The notes: generated by a model from the letters alone, not told the origin. Positions 16,705 through 26,283 are shown, numbered from the stretch's first letter. The stretch: 64,000 nt of DNA from Lentzea tibetensis (GCF_007845675.1 NZ_VOBR01000008.1:62001-126000); one strand, 5' to 3'. A program made the numbers and translations.

Positions 16705-17133
16705 CACGGGGCGCCACGGGATCGGCGTCGACAGCACCATCGCGCTGGACGTCTCGCCGTGGCTGCCGAGCCGCACCAGCAGGCGTTCCAGCTCCTGGAT
16801 CGACGTGGCGGCGACCTTGACGACCGAGCAGATGTCGCCGGTCAGCCGCACCACCTCGACGACCTCGGGGCAGTCGTCCAGCAGCTCGGGGTGCACGGTG
16901 ATGCACCGCGGGCCGTAGCACTTCATCCGCACCAGCGCGACGACCGGCCGTCCCACCGCGGTCGGGTCGACAGTCGCGCGGTAGCCCGTGATGACGCCCG
17001 TGTTCTCCAGCCTGCGGACCCGTTGCGCGACCGTCGGCGGCGACACGTGCACGCGGCGCGCGAGCTCGTTGTACGACAGCCTCGCGTCCTCCTGGAGCGC
17101 CTCGAGGAGTGCGTGGTCGATCTCGTCCAACAT
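16693..17133 (-). CDS. Lrp/AsnC-family regulator
   Basis: 146 residues from ATG 17133. N-terminal AsnC HTH (about 5-50: LSYNELARRVHVSPPTVAQRV), C-terminal RAM/ligand domain with LTGDICSVVKV. Divergent from kynA-kynU, so it likely responds to tryptophan or kynurenine and controls that operon. Confidence 0.88.
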   Translation of the reverse strand: MLDEIDHALLEALQEDARLSYNELARRVHVSPPTVAQRVRRLENTGVITGYRATVDPTAVGRPVVALVRMKCYGPRCITVHPELLDDCPEVVEVVRLTGDICSVVKVAATSIQELERLLVRLGSHGETSSAMVLSTPIPWRPVLPG

Positions 17134-17163
17134 GAACGCAAAGCTAGTCACGAAACTGCTTTG

Positions 17164-17180
17164 CGAACGTGAAAAGTTCG
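17164..17180. promoter_or_regulatory. Candidate Lrp operator between lrp and kynA
   Basis: CGAAC-N7-GTTCG (17164-17168 and 17176-17180) forms an inverted repeat with an AT-rich centre, typical of Lrp/AsnC sites. It lies 31 bp upstream of lrp and 60 bp upstream of kynA. Confidence 0.45.
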
Positions 17181-17239
17181 ATGCCGTTCCTAGTTCATCA
17201 CCCATTCAGGCGAGCGTCGAATTGGCAGATGATTACCCC

Positions 17240-18061
17240 ATGACTTGCCCCATGTCTGAGACGCCGAAGCTCGACTTCGGCGGCACGACGCCTTACGAGG
17301 ACTACTCGCACGCCTCGGTGCTGCACACGCTGCAGCAGCAGTGGTCGAAGGACCCGCGCGAGATGTCGTTCCTGGTGATCACCCAGGTCATGGAGCTGTA
17401 CTTCGGCCTGCTGTGCTTCGAGTGGCGCCAGGCGCAGACCGAGCTGCGCGGCGACGACCTGCGCGCGGCCGTCCGCACGCTGCGCCGGTCCGACCTGCAC
17501 ATGCAGGCCCTGTCCGCCGCGTGGCGCCCGATCGCGCGCATGACGCCCACCGAGTTCAACTCGTTCCGCGACGCGCTCGGCGAGGGGTCGGGCTTCCAGT
17601 CCGGCAAGTACCGCGAGATGGAGTTCCTGCTCGGCGAGAAGTCCCGGTCGATGCTCGTGCCGCACCGCGCGGTGCCCGCGATGCACGACCGGCTGGAGCA
17701 GTCGCTCGGCGAGCCGTCGCTGTACGACGACGTGCTGGGCGCGTTGTCCCGCGCCGGGTTCGCGATTCCCGCCGCCGTGCTGGAGCGCGACCTGAGCCAG
17801 GCTTACGAGCCGTCGGCCGACGTCGAGCAGGTGTGGGCGGAGATCTACCGCGGCACCGATCGCGACCTGCTGGAGCTCGGCGAGGCGCTGACCGACATCG
17901 CCGAGGAGTTCGCGCGCTGGCGCTACGACCACCTGCTCGCGACGCGCCGTTCGATGGGCTCGAAGGTCGGCACCGGCGGTTCGGCAGGCGTCGCGTGGCT
18001 GGAGAAGCGCACCCAACGAGCTGTGTTCCCGGAACTGTGGACCGCGAGGAGTTTTGTGTGA
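17240..18061 (+). CDS. kynA: Tryptophan 2,3-dioxygenase
   Basis: 273 residues from ATG 17240; ATG 17252 (MSETPKLDF) is equally plausible, as neither has a clear ribosome site and a -10-like gatgat near 17230 would give a leaderless message. Recognised by TPYEDYSHASVLHTLQ, FLVITQVMELYFGL, FQSGKYREMEFLLG and the C-terminal GTGGSAGVAWL. Heme enzyme opening the indole ring of tryptophan to N-formylkynurenine. Coupled to kynU by a GTGA overlap. Confidence 0.93.
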   Translation: MTCPMSETPKLDFGGTTPYEDYSHASVLHTLQQQWSKDPREMSFLVITQVMELYFGLLCFEWRQAQTELRGDDLRAAVRTLRRSDLHMQALSAAWRPIARMTPTEFNSFRDALGEGSGFQSGKYREMEFLLGEKSRSMLVPHRAVPAMHDRLEQSLGEPSLYDDVLGALSRAGFAIPAAVLERDLSQAYEPSADVEQVWAEIYRGTDRDLLELGEALTDIAEEFARWRYDHLLATRRSMGSKVGTGGSAGVAWLEKRTQRAVFPELWTARSFV

Positions 18062-19164
18062 GGCGCGAGCTGTTCGACCTGGACGACGACGTCATCTACC
18101 TGGACGGCAACTCGCTCGGCGCTCCCCCGCGTGCGGTGGCGGCGCGGGTGGCCGAGGTCGTGCGGGTGCAGTGGGGCCGCCGGCTGATCCGGTCGTGGTC
18201 CGAGGGCTGGTGGGAGGCTCCGCAGCGGATCGGTGACCGGATCGCGCGCCTCGTCGGTGCCGCGCCCGGCCAGGTCGTGGTCGGCGACTCCACCTCGGTC
18301 AACATCTTCAAGGCGATGATGGCGGCCGTGCGCGGGTCGTCCGGTGGCGAGATCGTCGTGGACGCCGGGACGTTCCCGACGGACGGGTACATCGCGTCCT
18401 CGGTGGCTTCGCTGACCGGGCTGCGGATCCGTGCCGCGTCTCCGTCCTCTTTGGACTTGTCCGAGGACACCGCCGTGGTGCTGCTCAACCACGTCGACTA
18501 CCGGACCGGCGAGCTGTACGACATGGCCCGGCTGACCGAGGAGGCGCACGCCGTCGGCGCCCGGATCGTCTGGGACCTGTGCCACAGCGTCGGCGTGCTG
18601 CCCATCGAGCTGGACGCACTGGGCGTCGACCTCGCGGTCGGGTGCACCTACAAGTTCCTGAACGGCGGGCCGGGGTCGCCCGCCTTCATCTACGTGCCGA
18701 CGGCCGGGCAGGCGTCGTTCGAGAACCCGCTGTCCGGGTGGCACGGGCACGCCGCGCCGTTCGCGATGGAACCTTCGTACACGCCGGATCCCGGCGTCGT
18801 GCGGGCTCGGGTCGGTACGCCGGACATCCTGTCGATGCTGGCACTGGACGCCGCGCTGGACGTGTGGGACGACGTCGACCTCGGCGAGCTGAGGACGCGC
18901 GGACTCGAGCTGACCGCGTTGTTCCGCCAGCAGGTGGAGAAGCTCACCTCGCTGGAGGTGATCACGCCTGACTCGGAGTGGCGCGGGAACCAGATCTCCG
19001 TGCGCTGCCCCGACGCCGCGCGGGTCATGGACGAGCTGATCGCGCGGAACGTGATCGGCGACCACCGGCCGCCGGACGTGCTGCGGTTCGGGTTCGCCCC
19101 GCTCTACGTCCGCGACGAGGACGCCGTGCGCGCGGCGGAGGTCCTCGCCGAGATCACCCGGTGA
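18058..19164 (+). CDS. kynU: Kynureninase
   Basis: 368 residues from GTG 18058 overlapping the kynA stop. PLP-dependent fold type I: YLDGNSLGAPP near the N-terminus, GDSTSVNIFK phosphate-binding loop, and the PLP lysine in CTYKFLNGGPGS (about 202). Converts kynurenine to anthranilate plus alanine. No kynB formamidase is seen in the window. Confidence 0.92.
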   Translation: MRRELFDLDDDVIYLDGNSLGAPPRAVAARVAEVVRVQWGRRLIRSWSEGWWEAPQRIGDRIARLVGAAPGQVVVGDSTSVNIFKAMMAAVRGSSGGEIVVDAGTFPTDGYIASSVASLTGLRIRAASPSSLDLSEDTAVVLLNHVDYRTGELYDMARLTEEAHAVGARIVWDLCHSVGVLPIELDALGVDLAVGCTYKFLNGGPGSPAFIYVPTAGQASFENPLSGWHGHAAPFAMEPSYTPDPGVVRARVGTPDILSMLALDAALDVWDDVDLGELRTRGLELTALFRQQVEKLTSLEVITPDSEWRGNQISVRCPDAARVMDELIARNVIGDHRPPDVLRFGFAPLYVRDEDAVRAAEVLAEITR

Positions 19165-19921
19165 GTGCGGCGTCCGCGATGCTCTTCGCCTCGCGGGCGC
19201 CCGCTTCCAGCGCGGAGCAGACGAAGAGGATCCACTCGCGCACGCCTTCGGGCGTGCCGGTGGTGAACGCGACGGCGGCCGCGTCGTACTCGGCCTGACG
19301 GCGCAGGCACGACACCTCGGGCACGCCGAGCCCCTTGGGGTCGAGGCCGGTCGAGAGCGAGGCCAGCCGTGCCGCGGCCCGAGCGACGACCCCGTTCGCC
19401 ACCTCGAACGGGGTCAGGGTCAGCAGCTCGCCGTGCACCACGGCGACCAGCAGGGGTGCCGGCGCGGAGCTGCCTCCGGTGACCAGCGACCCGAGCATGC
19501 TCAGCCGTTCCGACACCCCGAGCGCCTCGCGCGGACGTCCGAGCGCCGACGACTGACCGGACGCGATCGCCGCGCGCTCCTCGGCGGAAACCAGGTCGGC
19601 GGCGGCCAGCACGTGCAGCCGGGCCAGCGCCTGCAACGGCGCGCGCTGCCACGTGGACACCAAGCCGCCCAACGCTTCCGCCACCCGCAACGACCCGGCC
19701 AGCACCGGATCCGACACCGCGCCGTCAGCGGGAATCTCGGTCGGTCCGCCCTCCAGAGCGGCGGACGCGCGGGCCGCGCGCACCGACGCCTCGGCGGCGG
19801 TGGTGGCCCATCCGCGCAAGTTCACCCGATGGCGGTGCACCTGGAAGACGGCGTCCCGCGCGGTGGCGACGGCATCGGCCACGTCGTGGAGGTCGAGCAG
19901 CGGAGCGAGCGGATCGGTCAC
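19154..19921 (-). CDS. Conserved actinobacterial protein with Fic/DOC N-terminal-like region
   Basis: 255 residues, mostly helical. The segment ARASAALEGGPTEIP resembles the inhibitory-helix region that precedes Fic domains, but the catalytic HPFxxGNG motif is missing, so an AMPylase activity is unlikely. It ends within the last codons of kynU (convergent overlap of 11 bp) and lies upstream of acs in the opposite direction. Function unknown. Confidence 0.6.
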   Translation of the reverse strand: MTDPLAPLLDLHDVADAVATARDAVFQVHRHRVNLRGWATTAAEASVRAARASAALEGGPTEIPADGAVSDPVLAGSLRVAEALGGLVSTWQRAPLQALARLHVLAAADLVSAEERAAIASGQSSALGRPREALGVSERLSMLGSLVTGGSSAPAPLLVAVVHGELLTLTPFEVANGVVARAAARLASLSTGLDPKGLGVPEVSCLRRQAEYDAAAVAFTTGTPEGVREWILFVCSALEAGAREAKSIADAALTG

Positions 19922-20022
19922 GGTGGCGCACAGTACCTGACCAGGTGAAACGAGTGACCCAGCTCACGAAGGCAGCCGCTGGGCGCAGCAAGTTGCACGT
20001 TCAACGCGGCGGACGTGCGAAT

Positions 20023-20044
20023 ACCCGACAAATCGGGTTACACA
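20023..20044 (+). promoter_or_regulatory. Possible operator/-10 region upstream of acs
   Basis: ACCCGA (20023-20028) and TCGGGT (20033-20038) form a short inverted repeat, directly followed by a TACACA -10-like sequence (20039-20044). The remaining 258-bp gap before acs shows no gene. Confidence 0.3.
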
Positions 20045-20179
20045 ATGACAGCCGTGTTTCCGCCGACCCTCGATTGGTCTGAACCTTTCGGGGGAGGAGC
20101 CTGTTGGAAGTGAACTGGCTCGCACTACGGTCAGTACCCGCATCCATAGCGGTCTGGATTCTCCAGGAGGTCTCGCACC

Positions 20180-22162
20180 ATGTCCCAGTCGCAAGGCCAG
20201 GGCCCGGCCCTGGACAACCTGCTCACCGAGAGCAGGACGTTCCCGCCCAGTGAGGATTTCGCTGCGCAGGCCAACGCGAAGCCGGAGCTGTACGAGGAGG
20301 CCAAGGCCGACCGCGAGGCGTTCTGGGCCAAGCAGGCGGAACGGCTGCACTGGGACACCAAGTGGTCGCAGGTGCTCGACTGGTCGGACGCCCCGTTCGC
20401 GAAGTGGTTCGTCGGCGGCAAGCTGAACGTCGCGTACAACTGCGTCGACCGGCACGTCGAGTCCGGTCACGGCGAGCAGGTCGCCATCCACTGGGAGGGC
20501 GAGCCCGGCGACAGCCGCGCCATCACCTACGCCGAGCTGCAGCGCGAGGTCTCCAAGGCCGCGAACGCACTGGCGTCACTGGGTGTCGGCGCCGAGGACC
20601 GCGTCGCGATCTACATGCCCATGATCCCCGAGGCGATCTTCTCGATGCTCGCCTGCGCGCGGCTCGGCGCGATGCACAGCGTCGTGTTCGGCGGTTTCTC
20701 CGCCGAGGCGCTGCGCACCCGCATCGAGGACTCCTCGTGCAAGCTCGTGATCACGACCGACGGCCAGTACCGCCGCGGCAACCCGTTCCCGCTGAAGCCC
20801 GCGGTGGACGAGGCGGTCGCGAACGCCGACTGCGTCGAGAAGGTCCTCGTCGTCAAGCGCACCGACAGCGACGTCGAGTGGAACGACCGCGACGTGTGGT
20901 GGCACGAGCTCGTCGACAGCCAGTCCGACCAGCACACGCCGGAGGCGTTCGACTCCGAGCACCCGCTGTTCATCCTCTACACGTCCGGCACGACGGGGAA
21001 GCCGAAGGGCATCCTGCACACGTCCGGCGGCTACCTGACGCAGGCGTCGTACACGCACCACAACGTGTTCGACCTCAAGCCGGAGACCGACGTCTACTGG
21101 TGCACCGCGGACATCGGCTGGGTCACCGGCCACAGCTACATCGTCTACGGCCCGCTGTCGAACCGCGTGACGCAGGTCGTCTACGAAGGCACGCCCAACA
21201 CGCCGCACGAGGGCCGCCACTGGGAGATCGTGCAGAAGTACGGCGTCTCGATCTACTACACGGCGCCGACGCTGATCCGCACGTTCATGAAGTGGGGCGC
21301 GGACATCCCCGCCAAGTACGACCTGTCGTCGCTGCGCGTGCTGGGTTCGGTCGGCGAGCCGATCAACCCCGAGGCGTGGATCTGGTATCGCGAGAACGTC
21401 GGTGGCGGCAAGGCGCCGATCGTGGACACGTGGTGGCAGACCGAGACCGGCGCGATCATGATCTCGCCGCTGCCCGGTGTCGTCTCGACCAAGCCCGGTT
21501 CGGCGCAGCGCCCGCTGCCCGGCATCGGCGCGAAGGTCGTCAACGACGAGGGTGTCGAGGTCCCCGCGGGTGGCGGTGGCTACCTGGTGCTCGACGAGCC
21601 GTGGCCGTCGATGCTGCGCGGCATCTGGGGCGACGAGGAGCGCTACCGCGACACGTACTGGTCGCGTTTCGCCGACCAGGGCTTCTACTTCGCCGGTGAC
21701 GGTGCGAAGTACGACGACGACGGCGACATCTGGCTGCTCGGCCGGGTCGACGACGTGATGAACGTGTCCGGTCACCGCATCTCGACGACCGAGGTCGAGT
21801 CGGCGCTGGTGTCGCACCCGACCGTCGCCGAGGCGGCCGTCGTCGGCGCGTCCGACGAGACGACCGGCCAGGGCATCGTCGCGTTCGTGATCCTGCGCGG
21901 TGGCGCGGGTGCCGACGCGGGTGGCGCGGACGCGATCAAGGCGCTGCGCGACCACGTCGCCAAGGAGATCGGCCCGATCGCGAAGCCGCGGCAGATCATG
22001 GTCGTGCCCGAGCTGCCGAAGACGCGCTCCGGCAAGATCATGCGCCGCCTGCTGCGCGACGTGGCGGAGAACCGCCAGGTCGGCGACGTGACGACGCTGG
22101 CGGACTCGTCAGTCATGGACCTCATCTCGGCGGGCCTGCAGTCGGGCAAGTCCGAAGACTGA
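20180..22162 (+). CDS. acs: Acetyl-CoA synthetase
   Basis: 660 residues. ANL-superfamily enzyme with AMP-binding motif YTSGTTGKPKG (about 269), TWWQTETGAIM (about 417), and the C-terminal PKTRSGKIMRR containing the lysine that is reversibly acetylated in Acs. Full length for the family. It makes acetyl-CoA from acetate. A gaggtctc ribosome region precedes the ATG. Position matches Rv3667. Confidence 0.96.
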   Translation: MSQSQGQGPALDNLLTESRTFPPSEDFAAQANAKPELYEEAKADREAFWAKQAERLHWDTKWSQVLDWSDAPFAKWFVGGKLNVAYNCVDRHVESGHGEQVAIHWEGEPGDSRAITYAELQREVSKAANALASLGVGAEDRVAIYMPMIPEAIFSMLACARLGAMHSVVFGGFSAEALRTRIEDSSCKLVITTDGQYRRGNPFPLKPAVDEAVANADCVEKVLVVKRTDSDVEWNDRDVWWHELVDSQSDQHTPEAFDSEHPLFILYTSGTTGKPKGILHTSGGYLTQASYTHHNVFDLKPETDVYWCTADIGWVTGHSYIVYGPLSNRVTQVVYEGTPNTPHEGRHWEIVQKYGVSIYYTAPTLIRTFMKWGADIPAKYDLSSLRVLGSVGEPINPEAWIWYRENVGGGKAPIVDTWWQTETGAIMISPLPGVVSTKPGSAQRPLPGIGAKVVNDEGVEVPAGGGGYLVLDEPWPSMLRGIWGDEERYRDTYWSRFADQGFYFAGDGAKYDDDGDIWLLGRVDDVMNVSGHRISTTEVESALVSHPTVAEAAVVGASDETTGQGIVAFVILRGGAGADAGGADAIKALRDHVAKEIGPIAKPRQIMVVPELPKTRSGKIMRRLLRDVAENRQVGDVTTLADSSVMDLISAGLQSGKSED

Positions 22163-22180
22163 GAATTCGTTAGCAATACG

Positions 22181-22208
22181 AAAGGGAGTCGCTCCGGCGG
22201 CTCCCCTT
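22181..22208 (+). terminator. Hairpin after acs
   Basis: aaagggagtc at 22181-22190 pairs, with G-U pairs, with ggctcccctt ending at 22208. It lies 18 bp after the acs stop and before nhaA. It is a modest terminator without a T run. Confidence 0.45.
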
Positions 22209-22296
22209 CGCGTTAGGATTCCGTCTTGGTGAGCCGGGAAGTCTGGTCGGCACGAGGATTCGTGGTACCCGCCGACCGCTCCGGAGTTGATCGCCC

Positions 22297-23460
22297 TTGT
22301 CGCGCAAGCCGTCCGTCGCAGAGTTCGCCCGCTACCTGCGCACCGAGACCGTCGGCGGCACGATCCTGCTCGCCGCCACGGCCGTCGCGCTGATCTGGGC
22401 CAACTCCCCGCTGTCCGGCGCCTACTTCGGACTCCGCGATCTGCACCTCGGTCCGCTGACGACAGGGGTGTGGGCCAAGGACGGCCTGCTCGCCATCTTC
22501 TTCTTCGTCGCGGGGCTGGAGCTCAAGCGCGAGCTGGTCGTCGGCGAGCTGTCGGACGTCCGCGCGGCGGCGTTGCCGGTGATCGCGGCGATCGGCGGCA
22601 TGGTCGTGCCCGCGCTGATCGCGCTGGGCATCGGCTGGGGCCAGCCCGGTATCGAACGCGCGTGGGCGATCCCGGTCGCGACGGACATCGCGTTCGCGCT
22701 GGGCGTGCTCGCGCTGACCGCGTCCGGGCTGCCGTCGAGTCTGCGGGTGTTCCTGCTGTCGCTCGCGGTCGTCGACGACCTCGGCGCGATCGTCGTGATC
22801 GCGGTGCTGTTCACCTCGACGTTCAACCTGCTCGCCGCGGGTGCGGCCGCGGTGTTGCTGGCCGCGTACTGGTTCTTGCAGCACAAACGGGTCCGCTCGC
22901 CGTTCCTCTACGTCCCGATCGCGCTGGCGACGTGGTGGTTCGTGCACGAGAGCGGCATCCACGCGACCATCGCCGGTGTCGCGCTGGCGCTGCTGACCAG
23001 GGTGCGGCGCGACCCGCACGAGCCCGAGGCGCCCGCGCTGCGCATGGAGCACCTGCTCCAGCCGTGGTCCGCCGGCCTGGCCGTGCCGGTGTTCGCGCTG
23101 TTCGCGGCGGGTGTGCCGGTGAACGGCGACGCGCTCGTGGAGGTGTTCCACGACAAGATCGCCATCGGAGTGATCGCCGGACTGATCGTCGGCAAGCTGG
23201 TCGGCATCGTCGGGGCGTCCGCGCTGGCCGTGTGGTTCCGGCTCGCGGTGTGGCCGTCCGGCGCCGGACCGCGCGACATCGTCGCCGTCGCGATGCTCGG
23301 CGGCGTGGGATTCACGGTCAGTCTGCTGATCGCCGACCTGTCGCTTCAGGACTCGGATGCCGCGAAGGCCGCCGTGCTCATCGCGTCGATGACCGCCTCG
23401 CTGCTCGCCGCGGTGTTGCTCATTCGCCGCAGCCGGGCGCATGGCACGATGTCCGGGTGA
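22297..23460 (+). CDS. nhaA: Na+/H+ antiporter NhaA
   Basis: 387 residues, TTG start with ccggag 10 bp upstream. About 11-12 membrane helices. The NhaA signature FLLSLAVVDDLGAIVVIA carries the adjacent Asp pair (about 149-150) that binds ions; FFFVAGLELKRE and IATDIAFALG are also typical. Exports Na+ in exchange for protons. Coupled to the next gene by a GTGA overlap. Confidence 0.93.
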   Translation: MSRKPSVAEFARYLRTETVGGTILLAATAVALIWANSPLSGAYFGLRDLHLGPLTTGVWAKDGLLAIFFFVAGLELKRELVVGELSDVRAAALPVIAAIGGMVVPALIALGIGWGQPGIERAWAIPVATDIAFALGVLALTASGLPSSLRVFLLSLAVVDDLGAIVVIAVLFTSTFNLLAAGAAAVLLAAYWFLQHKRVRSPFLYVPIALATWWFVHESGIHATIAGVALALLTRVRRDPHEPEAPALRMEHLLQPWSAGLAVPVFALFAAGVPVNGDALVEVFHDKIAIGVIAGLIVGKLVGIVGASALAVWFRLAVWPSGAGPRDIVAVAMLGGVGFTVSLLIADLSLQDSDAAKAAVLIASMTASLLAAVLLIRRSRAHGTMSG

Positions 23461-23897
23461 CCATCAGGGAGCAGCACGTTCCGTCGATTCCGCTGACCGC
23501 AGACGACCCGACGGCAGAGCAGTCCATCGGCGGCCTGGTCCGCGATGCGACGGCCCACGTGTCGACTCTGGTCAGAGCAGAGGTCGAGCTCGCGAAGGGC
23601 GAGATCAAGGCCGAGGTGAAGAAGGGCCTGCAGGGCAGCGTCTACTTCATCGCCGCGCTGGCCATCGTCTGCTTCAGCCTGTTCTTCCTCTTCATGTCGC
23701 TCGCGTTCATCCCGTACTCCTTCGGGTGGCCACTGTGGACGGGCTTCGCGATCGTCACGTTCCTCATGCTGGTCAGCGCCGGTCTGCTCGGCTTCCTCGG
23801 CTACCGCAGGTTCCGCAAGATCCGCGCACCCCAGCGGACGATCGAGTCGGCCAAGGACACGATGGCCGCGCTGCGACACCGGGGCGACGACAACTGA
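23457..23897 (+). CDS. Phage-holin-family (DUF1469-like) membrane protein
   Basis: 146 residues from GTG 23457. An N-terminal soluble segment with LVRDATAHVSTLVRAEVELAKGE (about 26-48), a pattern shared by PF07332 proteins, then two membrane helices (about 60-85 and 92-115) and a basic tail. Position matches Rv3669. Not evidence of a phage; the family is chromosomal in actinomycetes. Confidence 0.8.
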   Translation: MTIREQHVPSIPLTADDPTAEQSIGGLVRDATAHVSTLVRAEVELAKGEIKAEVKKGLQGSVYFIAALAIVCFSLFFLFMSLAFIPYSFGWPLWTGFAIVTFLMLVSAGLLGFLGYRRFRKIRAPQRTIESAKDTMAALRHRGDDN

Positions 23898-23902
23898 GCC
23901 GC

Positions 23903-24802
23903 GTGCCCGACCCGTCCGTGGTCCGGGTGCCCGGACCCTGGACGCACCGCGACGTGTCGGCGAACGGCATCCGCCTGCACGTCGCCGAACTGGGCGACGG
24001 GCCGCTCGTGCTGCTGCTGCACGGGTTCCCCGAGTTCTGGTGGTCGTGGCGCCACCAGCTGACCTCGCTCGCGGACGCCGGCTACCGCGCGGTCGCGGTC
24101 GACCTGCGCGGCTACGGCGACTCGGACAAACCACCGCGCGGCTACGACGGGTTCACCCTGGCCGGTGACGTCGCGGGTCTGGTCCGCGCGCTCGGCGCCA
24201 CCCGCGCCCACCTCGTCGGGCACGCGTGGGGCGGGCTGCTCGCGTGGACCGTCGGCGCGATGCACCCGCGCGTCGTCTCGTCCGTGACGGCGATGTCCGC
24301 ACCGCACCCGCTCGCGCTGCGCCGGTCCGTGTGGCGCAAGCCCCGCGTCTCCGGCTACGTGTTCCGCTTCCAGCTGCCGCTCTACCCCGAACGCTGGCTG
24401 ACCGGCGAGAACGCCGCGACCGTCGCCCGGCTGCTGCACGCCTGGTCCGGCCCCAAGTGGCGGTCGGCGCCCGAGTTCGACGAGGTCATCCGCCGCAACC
24501 GGCAGGCGATGATGGTGCCGGGCGTCGCGCACTGCGCGATGGAGTACTACCGGTGGGCGCTGCGGTCGCAGCTGCGCAGCGACGGACGGCGCTTCGTCGA
24601 GGCGCTGACCCGCAGGCTCGAGATGCCGGTGCTCCAGGTGCACGGCGCGCTCGACCCGGTGATGCTCGAGCAGACCGCGCGCGCCTCGCAGGAGTGGGCG
24701 GACTCGGAGTTCCGCTGCCTGCCCGAGGTGGGGCACTTCCCGAACCAGGAAGCACCGCACACCACGAGCCGCATCCTCGCCGAGTTCCTGGCGAAGGCCT
24801 AG
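23903..24802 (+). CDS. ephE: Alpha/beta hydrolase, EphE-like, nucleophile position altered
   Basis: 299 residues from GTG 23903. Epoxide-hydrolase-like: oxyanion motif HGFPEFWWSWRHQ (about 35-47), GYGDSDKP, and a C-terminal catalytic His in VGHFPNQEAP, with Asp in GALDPV. The nucleophile elbow reads GHAWGG (about 106-111) where active epoxide hydrolases have GHDWGG, so the Asp nucleophile is replaced by Ala. It may be non-hydrolytic or use another residue. Position matches Rv3670. Confidence 0.78.
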   Translation: MPDPSVVRVPGPWTHRDVSANGIRLHVAELGDGPLVLLLHGFPEFWWSWRHQLTSLADAGYRAVAVDLRGYGDSDKPPRGYDGFTLAGDVAGLVRALGATRAHLVGHAWGGLLAWTVGAMHPRVVSSVTAMSAPHPLALRRSVWRKPRVSGYVFRFQLPLYPERWLTGENAATVARLLHAWSGPKWRSAPEFDEVIRRNRQAMMVPGVAHCAMEYYRWALRSQLRSDGRRFVEALTRRLEMPVLQVHGALDPVMLEQTARASQEWADSEFRCLPEVGHFPNQEAPHTTSRILAEFLAKA

Positions 24803-26283
24803 GCGCACGCAACCTGCCGCAGCACCCCCGTCAGCTCGGCGACCGGGTCCGCGGGCAGGTCGTTCGAACGCCATGCGACGTACCCGTCCGGCCTGATCAG
24901 CGACGCGCCCCGCGCCGTCACGCCGAACGTCTCCGCGAACCGGTCACCGACCCGCTCGCACCGGATCCCGGCCTCGGCCGCGGCACCGGTCCACTCCGCG
25001 GTCTCGGCGAGCAGCACCCAGCCGCGCTGGAACAGGTCCAAAGTGGACCGTCCGTCGGCCAGCCACAGGTGCGGCGCGCGCGTGCCCGGCTGCCCCGCCC
25101 ACTCGTCCGGCCTGCGCGCGGGTGGCAGGTCGTCGCCCGCGCCGATGACGGACGCGGAGCGGTAGAGGATCCCGAAGCCCATCGCCTGGTCGTCGATGAT
25201 CGGCGCGTCCTCGACGGGGCCGTCCGGGTCGTGGCCGTCGCTGCGGGCGAAGATCTGCTGGTGGCAGAGCCACGCGACCGGCTTGCGCTCGGGCTCGTAG
25301 GTGTCCAGCAACGCAGGCCCTGACTCGCCGGACAGCACGGCGGCGAGCTTCCACGCGAGGTTGTGCGCGTCCTCGATGCCGGTGTTCGCGCCGTAGCCGC
25401 CGCGGCTCGGCGGCAACGTGTGCGCGGCGTCGCCCGCGAGGAAGATCCGGTCGCGCCGGTAGGAGTCCGCGATGGCCGCGGTCACCTCCCAGCGCCCGGT
25501 CGTGATGATCTCGACGTCGAGGTCCTCCCGCCCGATGGCCCGGTTCACGACGTGCCGCAACGTCTCCTCGTCCTGCGGGGTGCTGTCGTCGACCATCAGC
25601 ACCCAGCGGCCGTCGCCGTAGGTGGTGAGGAAACCGACGTCGGTGACGAACTGCCCGACGCCCTCCTCCAGGTGCTGCTGCAGCGGCGCGCGGAACAGCA
25701 CGCTGCGCGCGGTGTGCAGGTGCCCGCGGCCGCCGCGGCCGATGCCGAGCTCCTCCCGCACCGGGCTGCGATGGCCGTCCGCCGCGACCAGGTACTTCGC
25801 CCTGACCTGGTACTCGGCGCCGTCGCTGCCGCGCACCACCGCCGTGACGCCGTCGTCGTCCTGCTCGAACGACCGCAGCTCGGTGCTGAGCCGGATGTCC
25901 GCGCCCAGCTCGCGGGCCTTGTCGCGCAGGATCGGTTCCATCCGGTCCTGCGCGAGCCCGGCGCCGGCGCACGGCGAGCACTCGACGGTCGGCGCGGGCG
26001 CCTCCGGTGACCAGTGCAGCTCCTCGAACCACTGCCCGGCCAGGCTCTCCGCACGCACCCGCCGCACCGACACGCCTTTCAGCGGTGGCGGGATGTCCGG
26101 CTCCAACCCGACCGCCCGCAACAGCTCGACCGTGCGCGCCGTGTACCCGATCGCGCGCGGATGCGCCGAGCTGCCCGGATACCGCTCGACCAGCACGGTC
26201 GGCACCCCGCGCCAAGCCAGGAACAACGCCGCCGACAGCCCCACCAGGCCGCCGCCCACCACCAGAACATCCGTTTCCCGCAC
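24799..26283 (-). CDS. FAD-dependent aromatic-ring monooxygenase
   Basis: 494 residues. GxGxxG dinucleotide motif VVGGGLVGLSAALFL (about 8-22), the DG motif YLVAADGHRSPVR (about 164-176) and the second FAD motif IFLAGDAAHTLPPSRGGYGANTGIEDA (here quoted in part: GDAAHTLPP) place it in the PHBH/MhpA-like class. A C-terminal thioredoxin-like domain, as in polyketide hydroxylases, follows. Substrate unknown. An operator-like palindrome sits directly upstream (26295-26327), but no regulator gene is adjacent. Convergent with ephE, 4-bp overlap. Confidence 0.85.
   Translation of the reverse strand: MRETDVLVVGGGLVGLSAALFLAWRGVPTVLVERYPGSSAHPRAIGYTARTVELLRAVGLEPDIPPPLKGVSVRRVRAESLAGQWFEELHWSPEAPAPTVECSPCAGAGLAQDRMEPILRDKARELGADIRLSTELRSFEQDDDGVTAVVRGSDGAEYQVRAKYLVAADGHRSPVREELGIGRGGRGHLHTARSVLFRAPLQQHLEEGVGQFVTDVGFLTTYGDGRWVLMVDDSTPQDEETLRHVVNRAIGREDLDVEIITTGRWEVTAAIADSYRRDRIFLAGDAAHTLPPSRGGYGANTGIEDAHNLAWKLAAVLSGESGPALLDTYEPERKPVAWLCHQQIFARSDGHDPDGPVEDAPIIDDQAMGFGILYRSASVIGAGDDLPPARRPDEWAGQPGTRAPHLWLADGRSTLDLFQRGWVLLAETAEWTGAAAEAGIRCERVGDRFAETFGVTARGASLIRPDGYVAWRSNDLPADPVAELTGVLRQVACA

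Noticed and set aside
23457-23897. Holin-like gene as sign of a prophage
   Set aside because: The family is chromosomal and syntenic with Rv3669; no other phage gene is near.
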